A DNA stretch of 64,000 nt from Myxococcus landrumus (GTDB taxonomy: Bacteria > Myxococcota > Myxococcia > Myxococcales > Myxococcaceae): contig NZ_CP071091.1 of the NCBI RefSeq assembly GCF_017301635.1, forward strand, positions 773,001 through 837,000. The letters run 5' to 3'. The notes under the pieces are model-generated. The model was not told where the DNA came from. It worked only from the letters and a program-made list of their open reading frames with translations, and made no database searches. The translations under genes were made by a program, and so were the position numbers. Positions 36,362-44,771 of the stretch are shown one piece after another. Numbering within the stretch: the first letter of the stretch is position 1; each line of letters begins with the position of its first letter.

Positions 36362-38017
36362 ATGGATCGGATCGCGGTGCTGGTGGTGGATGACGAGGAG
36401 TCGGTTCGCACCTTCCTGTCCGAGCTGCTCGGCGGTGCGGGGTATCAAGTCCGCTGTGCGTCGAGTGGTGCGCAGGCGCTGGAGATGCTCGCGGGAGGCT
36501 CCTTCGACGCGGTGTTGCTCGACGTGGTGATGCCGGAGATGAGTGGCTTGGAGGTGCTCCGTCGCTACCGGGGGCAGGGGGGCACCGCCCCCGTGGTGGT
36601 GCTCAGCGGCCTGACGGGCGCGGATGACGCCGTGCGTGCCATGAAGATGGGCGCCAGCGACTACCTCTCCAAGCCGTTGGGCAATGACGACCTGCAGGAC
36701 GCGCTGGCGCGGGCCCTGGGGGCGCGGGCTCCGGAGCGTCAGGCGGTGGTGCAGGGGGTGGGGCCTCGGCCCGTGGTGGACGCGGCGGCGGATGCGCGGG
36801 TGCTCATCTCCACGTCCCCCGCCATGCGCAGGGCGCGTGCGCTGGTGGAGCGCATCGCGAACGAGAACGTCCCGGTGCTGCTGCTGGGAGAGTCCGGCAC
36901 GGGCAAGGAGGTCATCGCGCGGGAGATTCACGCACGCAGCCAGCGCCGGGGCCGGCCCTTCATCAAGGTGAACTGCGCGGCGCTGCCCGGTGAGTTGTTG
37001 GAGAGCGAGCTGTTTGGCCACGAGCGCGGCGCCTTCACGGGGGCCACCGCGGAGAAGCCCGGCAAGTTCGAGTTGGCGGACGAAGGCACCATCTTCCTGG
37101 ACGAGATTGGCGAGATGGCCATCCGGCTCCAGGCCAAGCTGCTCCAGGTGCTCCAGGACGAAGAGTTCTTCCGCGTGGGCGGCAAGAAGAGCGTGCGCGT
37201 GGACAGCCGCGTGGTGGTGGCCACCAACCGCGACCTGGAGAAGGAAATCGCGCTGGGCAACTTCCGTGAGGACCTCTACTACCGCCTCAACGTGGTGGCC
37301 ATCCGCCTGCCGCCCCTGCGCGAGCGGCGCGAGGACGTGGTGCCGCTGACGGACCACTTCCTCAAGAAGTATGGCCGCCAGTACATCACCGGCGTCTCGG
37401 AGCTGCCGACGGAGGTGCTGCAGGCCTTCGCCGACTACGACTGGCCGGGCAACGTGCGCGAACTGGAGAACATGGTACGCCGGCTGTGCGTGCTGAAGGA
37501 CCCGACGCTGGTGCTCGATGAGCTCCACGCGGAAGGGCGTGCCCCGGCGAGCGCGCCGTCCCTGCCCACCGCGTATGGCGGGGATGATGGTGGCTACTCC
37601 AGCCCGGGCCGCTCGATGGAGGATTCTGGCCGCATGCCCTCCGTTCCCTCGGCGCAGGTGCTGGAGATGCCCTCCCGGGCGTCTGGCGCCGTGTCGTCCG
37701 TGGGCTCGGCGTCGCCCGCACCTCACGTCGCGCCTCTGGAGCCGGTGAACTCCGTCATCCCGGCGCCGCGCTACGTCAATCCCTTCGACGTGCCCCAGCC
37801 GCCGCCGCCTCCTCCTCCTTCGGGAGAGCTGTCGTTGAAGGACATCGGCAAACGCGCGGCGATGCTGGCCGAGCGCGAGGCCATCCTCGCGATGCTCCAG
37901 CGCACGGCGTGGAACAAGCGTCGCGCGGCCGGCAAGCTGCGCATCAGCTACAAGGCGCTGCTCTACAAAATCAAGGAGTGCGGCATCATCGACCCGCGCG
38001 CCAGCGCCGAGCTGTAG
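36362..38017 (+). CDS. NtrC-family sigma-54 activator
   Basis: The 551-residue protein has an N-terminal receiver (VLVVDDEES, phospho-Asp in LLDVVMPEM, Lys in SKPLG). A central AAA+ domain follows with Walker A GESGTGKEV (about 167-175) and the sigma-54-contacting GAFTGAT loop (about 223-229). Next comes a Pro-rich linker with PPPPPPP, and a Fis-type helix-turn-helix at the end (WNKRRAAGKLRISYKALLYKIKE). It should activate sigma-54 promoters when phosphorylated. The sensor kinase is not beside it. ATG 36362 has GGAGG upstream; in-frame ATG 36335 is also possible. Confidence 0.9.
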   Translation: MDRIAVLVVDDEESVRTFLSELLGGAGYQVRCASSGAQALEMLAGGSFDAVLLDVVMPEMSGLEVLRRYRGQGGTAPVVVLSGLTGADDAVRAMKMGASDYLSKPLGNDDLQDALARALGARAPERQAVVQGVGPRPVVDAAADARVLISTSPAMRRARALVERIANENVPVLLLGESGTGKEVIAREIHARSQRRGRPFIKVNCAALPGELLESELFGHERGAFTGATAEKPGKFELADEGTIFLDEIGEMAIRLQAKLLQVLQDEEFFRVGGKKSVRVDSRVVVATNRDLEKEIALGNFREDLYYRLNVVAIRLPPLRERREDVVPLTDHFLKKYGRQYITGVSELPTEVLQAFADYDWPGNVRELENMVRRLCVLKDPTLVLDELHAEGRAPASAPSLPTAYGGDDGGYSSPGRSMEDSGRMPSVPSAQVLEMPSRASGAVSSVGSASPAPHVAPLEPVNSVIPAPRYVNPFDVPQPPPPPPPSGELSLKDIGKRAAMLAEREAILAMLQRTAWNKRRAAGKLRISYKALLYKIKECGIIDPRASAEL

Positions 38018-38068
38018 GCCACGCGTCGCGGCTTGCCTTCGCCGCGCGCTCCCGTTATCGCGGAGGTC

Positions 38069-39382
38069 ATGACAGCCTCCCTGGTCCTCCTGGGTTCCGG
38101 ATACACGCTGACGCGGCTCGCGGTGGCGCAAGCGCAGACGGGGCGGGAGGTGCTCGCCGCCACGCGGGATGCCTCCCGGCGCGAGGAGCTCCAGCGCGCG
38201 GGGGCTCGCATCGTGTCGCTCGAGGATGCGCTGCTCCAGACGCGCGACGCGCACGTCGTCGTGTCCATTCCACCCGAGGCCGGGCTCGATGTGGCCATCG
38301 CCGAGGCGCTCGCGGCGCGGCCCCCGGCGCGACTCATCTACTTGTCCTCCACCGGTGTCTACGGCTCCGCGCGCGGCGCCGTGGACGAGGACACCCCGGT
38401 GGATGTCGCCTGGCCCGCGTCGCTCCCTCGCCTGGAGTCGGAGTCGCGCTACCTGCCGTTGGGCGCGATGGTGCTGCGCATCGCGGGCATCTACGGCCCG
38501 GGCCGCGGCGCGCACTCCCGCTTGTTGTCGGGGACGCTCCGGGTGCCGGACCACGGCGGGCGCATCTCGCGAATCCACGTGGACGACCTGTGCGCGGCCA
38601 TCCTCGTCGCGTTGGAGCACGGCGCTCCGGGGGCGCTCTATTGCGTGGCGGATGACCGCGCAGTGCCGCTCGAGGAGACGGCGGGTTGGCTTGCGCGCCG
38701 GTTGGGCCTGTCGCCCCCGCCGCGAGTCCCGCTGGAGACGCTGCACGAGTCCCTGCGCGGCGACCGCGCCATCTCCAACGCCCGGCTCAAGCACCTGGGG
38801 TGGACGCCTCGCTATCCGGACTACGTCGCGGGTTTCTCCGCGGTGCTGGAGGCCGAGGGCCGCACGAGCGCCGAGGGCGACATCGTCCTCCGTCCGGTGC
38901 TGCCCGAGGAGGCGGAGGCGCTGCACGCCCTGCGGCTGCGCGCGTTGAAGGAGCACCCCGAGGCGTTCGGGACGTCATTCGTGGAGGAGTCGGCGCTCTC
39001 GCTCGACGTGGTGCGCGCCCGGCTGGTGGCCAGCGACAAGCAGCGGGTGATGGGCGCCTACGACGGGACGCGGCTGGTGGGCATGGGCGGAGTTCGCGCG
39101 GAGCCCCGCATCAAGTGTGCGCACAAGGCCGTCATCTGGGGCATGTACGTGGCCTCGGAGGTCCGCTCGCGCGGCGTGGGCCGGCGCCTGCTCCAGTCCC
39201 TCGTGACGGAGGCCCGCAAGCTTCCCGGAGTCGAGCAGCTCATGCTCATCGTGGTCGCCAGCAACGCCTCCGCCCACGCGCTGTACCGCTCCATGGGCTT
39301 CCAGACCTATGGCGTCGAGCCTCGGGCCCTGAAGATTGGCGGGGCCTATGTCGACGAGGAGCTGATGGTGTTGCGGCTCTGA
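38069..39382 (+). CDS. NAD(P)-epimerase fused to GNAT acetyltransferase
   Basis: The 437-residue protein joins two domains. The first (about 1-275) is an extended SDR/epimerase-like fold with LVLLGSGYTLTRLA at the N-terminus, YLSSTGVYG and a YGPGRG segment, similar to YeeZ-type epimerases. From about residue 285, GDIVLRPVLPEEAEALHALR begins a GNAT domain, with VASEVRSRGVGRRLLQSL as the acetyl-CoA site. Both parts look intact, and no stop or frame change separates them. The substrate is unknown. It starts soon after the activator gene, on the same strand. Confidence 0.85.
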   Translation: MTASLVLLGSGYTLTRLAVAQAQTGREVLAATRDASRREELQRAGARIVSLEDALLQTRDAHVVVSIPPEAGLDVAIAEALAARPPARLIYLSSTGVYGSARGAVDEDTPVDVAWPASLPRLESESRYLPLGAMVLRIAGIYGPGRGAHSRLLSGTLRVPDHGGRISRIHVDDLCAAILVALEHGAPGALYCVADDRAVPLEETAGWLARRLGLSPPPRVPLETLHESLRGDRAISNARLKHLGWTPRYPDYVAGFSAVLEAEGRTSAEGDIVLRPVLPEEAEALHALRLRALKEHPEAFGTSFVEESALSLDVVRARLVASDKQRVMGAYDGTRLVGMGGVRAEPRIKCAHKAVIWGMYVASEVRSRGVGRRLLQSLVTEARKLPGVEQLMLIVVASNASAHALYRSMGFQTYGVEPRALKIGGAYVDEELMVLRL

Positions 39383-39401
39383 GGCGCTCCTCGCGGGCAC
39401 A

Positions 39402-39433
39402 CACCCACACACCCAGACGAGAGCGTGTGGGTG
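39402..39433 (+). terminator. Possible hairpin after the fusion gene
   Basis: A nine-base-pair stem (CACCCACAC with GTGTGGGTG) with a 14-base loop lies 20 bases past the stop codon. No T tract follows. Confidence 0.4.
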
Positions 39434-39544
39434 GGGTTCACGGAAGGGTGACAGATCCAGAAGGCAGTGGTGTTCCAGGGAGCGGAGGATGCGGTGGTGG
39501 CCTGGTCCCTGGGGCCGGCTGACCGCGTTGGAGGCTTCGTGAGC

Positions 39545-40357
39545 ATGGCCCTGACCACCCCTGACTGGCTGCTGGAGCGGATTGCCCTGGGCGAGCTGCC
39601 CGAGGATTCGCTCGCCGCCGCCCGCGCCAAGCTGGAGCTGGAGTCGCATGGGCCGTCCCGGCTCGCGCGCCTGGAGGCGGACTCGCGCGAGACGCTCACG
39701 CGGCATCCGCCCGAGGCGGTGGCTCGCGAGGTGGCCCGCCGGCGCCGCACCGCGAGCCTCGTGGCCGACGCGGCGCGGCAGCCGGAGTCGCAGGGATGGC
39801 ATGGCCTGTCGCTCAGTGTGCCGGTGGCGGCCTCGCTGGTGTTGCTGCTCCTGTCCGTCCAGCCGGACATGGCCCTGGAGCCACCGGGGCTGACTCCCGC
39901 GCGGGTGGAGCTGATGGAGACCGTGGGCATCAAGGGCACGGCGCGGCTCCTGGTGTACCGCCAGGACGAGGGGACGGTGGAGCTGCTGATGGACCGCGCG
40001 CGTGCCCAGCGCGGTGACCTGCTCCAGCTCAGCTACCTTTCCGGAGGCCGGCGCCATGGTGTGGTGGTCTCCGTGGATGGTCGGGGCGCGGTGACACTGC
40101 ACCACCCCACCGCGTTGATGGGCTCTACGTCGCTCGAGGGCGGCGACGCGGTGTCGCTGACCCATTCGTACGAGCTCGACGATGCCCCCGGCTTCGAGCG
40201 TTTCTTCTTCGTGACCTCGGACTCACCCGTGGATGTCGGAGCTGTGCTACAGGCCGCTCGACTGTTGGCCCGACACCCCTCCGAGGCGAGCATCCGGCCG
40301 CTTCCCCTGCCGCGTACGCTGGCCCAGACATCCTTTACGTTGGAGAAAGTGCCGTGA
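39545..40357 (+). CDS. Anti-sigma-like membrane protein ahead of the caspase gene
   Basis: The 270-residue protein has a charged cytoplasmic N-terminal part of about 90 residues (DWLLERIALGELPEDSLAAAR) that resembles an anti-sigma or regulatory module. One membrane segment follows (SLSVPVAASLVLLLLSV, about 91-107), then an extracytoplasmic domain of strands and loops (VELLMDRARAQRGDLLQLSYLSG). There is no zinc-binding motif, so membership in the anti-sigma family is only suggested. The last base of its stop codon is the first base of the next ATG, so the two genes are tightly coupled. The ATG at 39545 follows the TTCGTGAGC context; no strong ribosome site is visible. Confidence 0.55.
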   Translation: MALTTPDWLLERIALGELPEDSLAAARAKLELESHGPSRLARLEADSRETLTRHPPEAVAREVARRRRTASLVADAARQPESQGWHGLSLSVPVAASLVLLLLSVQPDMALEPPGLTPARVELMETVGIKGTARLLVYRQDEGTVELLMDRARAQRGDLLQLSYLSGGRRHGVVVSVDGRGAVTLHHPTALMGSTSLEGGDAVSLTHSYELDDAPGFERFFFVTSDSPVDVGAVLQAARLLARHPSEASIRPLPLPRTLAQTSFTLEKVP

Positions 40358-42648
40358 TGGCGCGGTCACTCCTGTTCCTGTCCCTGTTCCTCCCCGCCGT
40401 GGCCTCGGCGGCTCCCTCGGATTCCAACGCCGCGCCCGCCGCCGTGCGTCGTCTGGCGCTGCTGGTGGGTGTCAACGACGGTGGCCCCGGCCGCGCGCGG
40501 CTGCGCTACGCCGTCACCGACGCGAACTCCTTCGGCCAGGTGCTGGAGGAGCTGGGCGGTGTCCAACCCCAAGACCGGCTGATGATGCTGGAGGGGGACC
40601 GCGCGGCGCTGGAGAACGCGCTGGCGCGCTTCAAGGCCATGGTCGCCGCCGCGAAGTCTCCGGGCGGGCGCACCGAGGCGCTCATCTACTACTCGGGCCA
40701 CTCCGACGAAGAGGGCCTGCTGCTCCACAAGGACCGCTTCGGCTACCGCGAGCTGCGTCAGGCGCTGGAGCAGCTTCCGGCCGACGTGCGCATCGCCATC
40801 CTGGACTCGTGCGCCTCCGGAACGCTGGCGCGGCAGAAGGGCGGCGTGCGGCGTCCGGCCTTCCTCGTGGACGCGTCCACCGCGGTGCGCGGCCACGCCA
40901 TCCTCACCTCGTCGTCGGAGGACGAGGTGTCCCAGGAGTCCGACCGCATCGGCGGCTCGTTCTTCACGCACAACCTCGTCTCGGGCATGCGCGGCGCGGC
41001 GGATGCGACCGGCGATGGCCGCGTCACGCTCCACGAGGCCTACCAGTTCGCCTTCCACGAGACGCTGGCGCGCACCGAGCGCACTCGCGGCGGCGCGCAG
41101 CACCCCGCCTATGACATCGAGCTGGCCGGCACCGGCGAGCTGGTGATGACGGACCTGCGCACCACGTCCGCCGTGCTGGTGGTGGGGGAGGGCGTCGAGG
41201 GCCGCCTGTTCATCCGCGACCAGCCCGGGCGGCTGGTGGTGGAGCTCAACAAGCTGGCGGGACGCTCCACGGAGCTGGGCCTCCAGCCCGGAAGCTACAC
41301 GGTGATGCGGGAGTCGCGCGGCGCCAGCTCCCAGGCAACGCTGGTAGTGGACAAGGGCGGGCGCACGGTGCTGGCCGACAGCGCCTTCCTGCCGATGATG
41401 GGTGAACTGACCGCGATGCGCGGTGGCTCGGCCGTGGTGGGTGGAGACAGCCTCGCCATGACGTCCTCGGTGGAGGACTCGGGCCGTCGCCGCCGCTTCC
41501 TCAACGTGGGACTCGCGCCCAAGCTGCAGACCAACAGCCTCTTCGGGGACACCAGCGTGGACAACGCGCTGTCCTTGTCGCTGGGCCTCGCGACCATGGG
41601 CCGGCTGGATGGCTTCGCCCTGGCGATGGGCGCGAACTGGAATGCGGACTCCGTTCGCGGCGTGCAGACCTCCTTGGGTGCGAACGTCGTGAACGGGCAC
41701 GTGAACGGCGCGCAGTTCACCATCGGCGGCAACTGGGTCAACGGCTCCGTCGAGGGCGCGCAGTTCGCCGTGGGCGGCAACTATGCCAGCGAGCGCGTGG
41801 AGGGCATCCAGGCCGCGGTGGGCATCAACATCGCGCGCAAGGGCGGCATGATGGGCCAGCTCGGCGTGGGGGCCAGCATTTCGAGCATGTCGATGAAGGG
41901 CGCGCAGCTCGCGGTGGGCACGAGCTGGGTGGACGGCGACTTCGAGGGCTACCAGGCGGCGGTCGGCCTCAACATGGTGCGCGGGCACATGAAGGGCATC
42001 CAGATGTCCTCGGGCGTGAACTACGTGGCCTCGGCCAAAGGCGCGCAGCTGTCGATCCTCAACATCGGCGGCGACGTCCGAGGCATGCAGCTGGGCCTCA
42101 TCAACGTCGCCGGGAAGATGAACGGCCTCCAACTGGGACTCATCAACGTGTCGCAGGAGCTGGAGTCGGGCGTCCCGGTGGGCCTGCTCAACATCGTGCG
42201 CAACGGCCAGTTCCACGTCGAGGCCTTCGGCAGCGACTTCAACTACGCCAACGTCTCCCTCAAGGTCGGCAGCCGCTATCTCTACACGACGCTGGTGGTG
42301 GGCATGGGCTCCATCCGCACGCGAGGCCCCAGCCACTGGTCCACGGGCGTGGGCATCGGCGGGCACTTCCCGGTGACGGAGCGGCTCTTCGTCGACGTGG
42401 ACGTGGTGACCAACGGCATCCACGAGTGGAAGGGCGGCGAAGGCAACCGCCTCCTGCACCAGGCCCGGCTCATGCTGGGCTACCAGGTGGCCAACCACTT
42501 CGCCATCATCGCGGGCCCCACGGCCAACCTCCTCCACGGGTTCGATGGCGAGGCGGTGACTCCGCTGAGCCACCTGGGCACCGCGGGCTCGACCACCAAC
42601 AAGGAAGCCATCTGGTGGCCGGGCCTGCAGGTGGGCCTGCGCATCTGA
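40357..42648 (+). CDS. Secreted caspase-like protein fused to a surface-repeat barrel
   Basis: The 763-residue protein has a signal peptide (ARSLLFLSLFLPAVASAAPS). A caspase-fold (metacaspase/peptidase C14) domain spans residues about 25-250, with catalytic His in IYYSGHSDEEG and catalytic Cys in ILDSCASG. After a linker, residues about 390-640 hold many short repeats of the kind G-x-N-V-V-N-G-x-x-x-G-A-Q and GLQLGLINV, typical of LA_2272-type surface-repeat proteins. The end is barrel-like, with the C-terminal WPGLQVGLRI a likely outer membrane beta signal. It would be a caspase tied to an outer membrane barrel. ATG 40357 overlaps the preceding stop. Confidence 0.85.
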   Translation: MARSLLFLSLFLPAVASAAPSDSNAAPAAVRRLALLVGVNDGGPGRARLRYAVTDANSFGQVLEELGGVQPQDRLMMLEGDRAALENALARFKAMVAAAKSPGGRTEALIYYSGHSDEEGLLLHKDRFGYRELRQALEQLPADVRIAILDSCASGTLARQKGGVRRPAFLVDASTAVRGHAILTSSSEDEVSQESDRIGGSFFTHNLVSGMRGAADATGDGRVTLHEAYQFAFHETLARTERTRGGAQHPAYDIELAGTGELVMTDLRTTSAVLVVGEGVEGRLFIRDQPGRLVVELNKLAGRSTELGLQPGSYTVMRESRGASSQATLVVDKGGRTVLADSAFLPMMGELTAMRGGSAVVGGDSLAMTSSVEDSGRRRRFLNVGLAPKLQTNSLFGDTSVDNALSLSLGLATMGRLDGFALAMGANWNADSVRGVQTSLGANVVNGHVNGAQFTIGGNWVNGSVEGAQFAVGGNYASERVEGIQAAVGINIARKGGMMGQLGVGASISSMSMKGAQLAVGTSWVDGDFEGYQAAVGLNMVRGHMKGIQMSSGVNYVASAKGAQLSILNIGGDVRGMQLGLINVAGKMNGLQLGLINVSQELESGVPVGLLNIVRNGQFHVEAFGSDFNYANVSLKVGSRYLYTTLVVGMGSIRTRGPSHWSTGVGIGGHFPVTERLFVDVDVVTNGIHEWKGGEGNRLLHQARLMLGYQVANHFAIIAGPTANLLHGFDGEAVTPLSHLGTAGSTTNKEAIWWPGLQVGLRI

Positions 42649-42651
42649 CCT

Positions 42652-42690
42652 GACGAGGCGGGCCGCCTCACGTGTGCCGGCCGCCTCGTC
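42652..42690 (+). terminator. Hairpin after the caspase gene
   Basis: A stem of about 13 pairs (GACGAGGCGG-CCG with CGGCCGCCTCGTC, one bulged G) starts five bases past the stop. A second small hairpin (CCCGGCA with TGCCGGG) follows near 42699. No T run. Confidence 0.6.
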
Positions 42691-42794
42691 TGGAGTGTTC
42701 CCGGCACGACCTTGCCGGGACTCGGCGGCTCGGAGGGAAGGCTGGTCTGTCCGGGTCGAAGACGCGTGGCGGAGCGGAGTGGATGGCTCCCATC

Positions 42795-42905
42795 AGCCGG
42801 ACACACCGGCTCCGCGGCAGGGTGGCTTTCCAGGCGGTGCTCCCCGGTGAGAGGCTGGACGAACGGCCATCGTCATGGCCGGGCAACCCTTGCCCTGGGG
42901 GCACG
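42795..42905 (+). promoter_or_regulatory. Structured leader upstream of the TPR gene
   Basis: The leader can form four stems: AGCCGG/CCGGCT (42795-42811), a closing stem GTGCTCCC/GGGGGCAC (42837-42844 with 42897-42904), and two hairpins inside it (GGCCAT/ATGGCC and GGGCA/TGCCC). The 3' arm of the closing stem is the G-rich ribosome site next to ATG 42906, so folding could hide the start. GAGAGG and GGCAACC inside resemble conserved SAM-I pieces, but other SAM-I elements are absent. Confidence 0.45.
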
Positions 42906-43472
42906 ATGTCCAAGTTGCTGTTCGCGGCGTTCAACGAGGGCGCCAAGCTGTCGATGACCGGCGACCACGAGGCCGCGATCTCCTTCTTCGACAAGGTCCT
43001 CGCCGTCGACGCGAAGCACTTTCCCGCCCTCATCGCGAAGGGCTCCTCGCTCGCGCAGCTCGGCCGCGCGCAGGAAGCCCTGCGCTGCTTCGAGCGCGCC
43101 ATCGAGGTGGACCCGTCCGCCGCCGACCCGCATCGCGACGCGGCCCTGTGCCAGTTGGAGCTGGGCGAGCCCGAGGCCGCCGCGGAGCTCATGGAGCGCG
43201 CCATCCAGCTCAACGGCGACCCGGGCTACCGCGAGGCCTCCGCCATCGAAGTCTATGAGCGAGGCAACGCGCTGCTCACGCGCGGCCCCCGCCGGCCGGA
43301 CAAGGCCCGCTATCGTCAAGCACGACACACTTTCGAGCTGGCCCTGGAACTGGCGCCCGCATACGTCGAGGCGGCCAAGGCCCTGGCCGATGTCTGGGAG
43401 CACCTGGGAGACACCGCCCAGAGGGACCAGTACACGCAGCTCGCCTCGCGGCTGCGGCCCAAGGGCGCCTGA
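42906..43472 (+). CDS. TPR-repeat protein
   Basis: The 188-residue protein consists of three or four tetratricopeptide repeats (AISFFDKVLAVDAKHFPALIAKGSSLAQLG and AALCQLELGEPEAAAELMERAIQL are typical fragments) with no signal peptide. TPR proteins hold partners together; the partner is unknown. The ATG lies at the end of a possible structured leader and has GGGGG upstream. A longer in-frame reading back to 42672 gives a composition unlike a protein, so the leader is treated as noncoding. Confidence 0.8.
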   Translation: MSKLLFAAFNEGAKLSMTGDHEAAISFFDKVLAVDAKHFPALIAKGSSLAQLGRAQEALRCFERAIEVDPSAADPHRDAALCQLELGEPEAAAELMERAIQLNGDPGYREASAIEVYERGNALLTRGPRRPDKARYRQARHTFELALELAPAYVEAAKALADVWEHLGDTAQRDQYTQLASRLRPKGA

Positions 43473-43618
43473 GCAGGCAGCCCGCTAGCGGCTCGAGGCG
43501 CTCCTCGCCGCGGCTTCGGCCCAGGCCGCGGCCGTCCACGCTGGCCGCGCGGACGCAATCCAGGGACCTCGTTGTTACACTGCGCGCGGCGATTCCGCGC
43601 TAGCACATTAATCCGACA

Positions 43619-43632
43619 AGACAGATCTGTCT
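43619..43632. promoter_or_regulatory. 14-base palindrome before the DAHP synthase start
   Basis: AGACAGATCTGTCT is a perfect palindrome 14 bases upstream of ATG 43647. Its position suits an operator or a translation-control site for aromatic biosynthesis. A palindrome of this length can occur by chance. Confidence 0.35.
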
Positions 43633-43646
43633 GGAGAACCACGAAG

Positions 43647-44765
43647 ATGATTGTCATGCTCGAACCGGACTCTCCTGAGTCCGTGGTATCCGCCGTCCTT
43701 CAAGTCGCGTCCCAGTACAAGGGCGTGACGCCGCGGCCCCATGTCATCGAGGGCTCGGAGTACACCGTCACGGAGATCTACCTGTTGGGCTCCACGGCCC
43801 AGGTCCCGACGGAGGCCTTCGAGCAGATTCCGGGCGTGCGCCAGGTGGTGCGCGTCTCGCAGAAGTACCGCGTCATCGGCCGGCACAAGGGCCAGAGGAC
43901 GTCGACGGGCTTCGAGTACAACGGAATCACCTTCGACGAGCGCACCGTGCAGGTGTTCGCCGGCCTGTGTGCGGTGGACACGAAGGAGAACGTGGAGGCG
44001 ATGATGGCGGCGCTGGAGCGCTGCGACATCCGCACCACGCGCATGGGCGCGTACAAGCCCCGCACCAACCCCTACGAGTTCCAGGGCCTGGGCGCCGCGT
44101 GCCTTCCGTGGGTGTTCGAGTCGGCGGGCCGGCACGGCATCAAGGTCGTCGCGATGGAGGTGACGCACCCTCGCCACATCGACGAGATTCGCGAAGCGCT
44201 GGAGCGCTCCGGCAACGCCACGGGCGTCATGCTGCAGGTGGGCACGCGCAACGCGCAGAACTTCGAGCTGCTCAAGTCCATTGGCCAGCAGCGCGTCTTC
44301 CCCGTGCTCTTCAAGCGCGGCATGGGCATCACGCTGGAGGAGTCGCTCAACGCCTGCGAGTACATCGCGAGCGAGGGCAACCCGAAGATTGTCTTCTGCC
44401 TCCGCGGCGTGAAGTCGCACCTGGGCGATCCGCACCGGAACATGGTGGACTTCGCGCACGTGCCGGTGGTCCGCCGCCTCACGCGCATGCCCGTGTGCGT
44501 GGACCCGTCGCACGCCATCGGCCGGCCGGATGCGCCGCCGGATGGCCTGCCGGACATCTTCCACTCCATCGGCCAGGGCCTCATCGCGGGCGCGTCCATG
44601 GTGCTGGTGGACTTCCACCCGAACCCGGAAGCGGCGCTGTGTGACGGTCCGCAGGCGCTGCGGCTGGAGCAGCTCGCCGCGCTCCAGCGCTACACGCAGA
44701 TTGTCCGCGAGGCGTACCTGGCCGTCGTGAAGAACGGTGACGGAAGCCAGTCCACCCCGGCGTAG
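43647..44765 (+). CDS. aroF: DAHP synthase-like protein, divergent class I-beta
   Basis: The 372-residue protein matches the class I-beta DAHP synthase layout: an N-terminal ferredoxin-like domain (VLQVASQYKGVTPRPHVIEG) then the TIM barrel. Landmarks are AGLCAVDTKENV (metal Cys), GAYKPRTNPYEFQGLG, LQVGTRNAQNFELL, VDPSHAIGRPD (metal His) and ALCDGPQAL (metal Asp). Several positions differ from the consensus: RGG before AYKPR reads RMG, CERG reads CLRG, and the metal-Glu segment EVHPEP reads DFHPNP. It would join PEP and erythrose 4-phosphate at the first step of the shikimate pathway, but a changed substrate is possible. The two prephenate dehydratase genes face it, six bases beyond its stop. 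Confidence 0.78.
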   Translation: MIVMLEPDSPESVVSAVLQVASQYKGVTPRPHVIEGSEYTVTEIYLLGSTAQVPTEAFEQIPGVRQVVRVSQKYRVIGRHKGQRTSTGFEYNGITFDERTVQVFAGLCAVDTKENVEAMMAALERCDIRTTRMGAYKPRTNPYEFQGLGAACLPWVFESAGRHGIKVVAMEVTHPRHIDEIREALERSGNATGVMLQVGTRNAQNFELLKSIGQQRVFPVLFKRGMGITLEESLNACEYIASEGNPKIVFCLRGVKSHLGDPHRNMVDFAHVPVVRRLTRMPVCVDPSHAIGRPDAPPDGLPDIFHSIGQGLIAGASMVLVDFHPNPEAALCDGPQALRLEQLAALQRYTQIVREAYLAVVKNGDGSQSTPA

Positions 44766-44771
44766 CCGACG

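Noticed and set aside
42672-42905. A longer N-terminus for the TPR protein
   Set aside because: The extra 78 residues have no domain-like pattern, and the DNA there folds as a leader.
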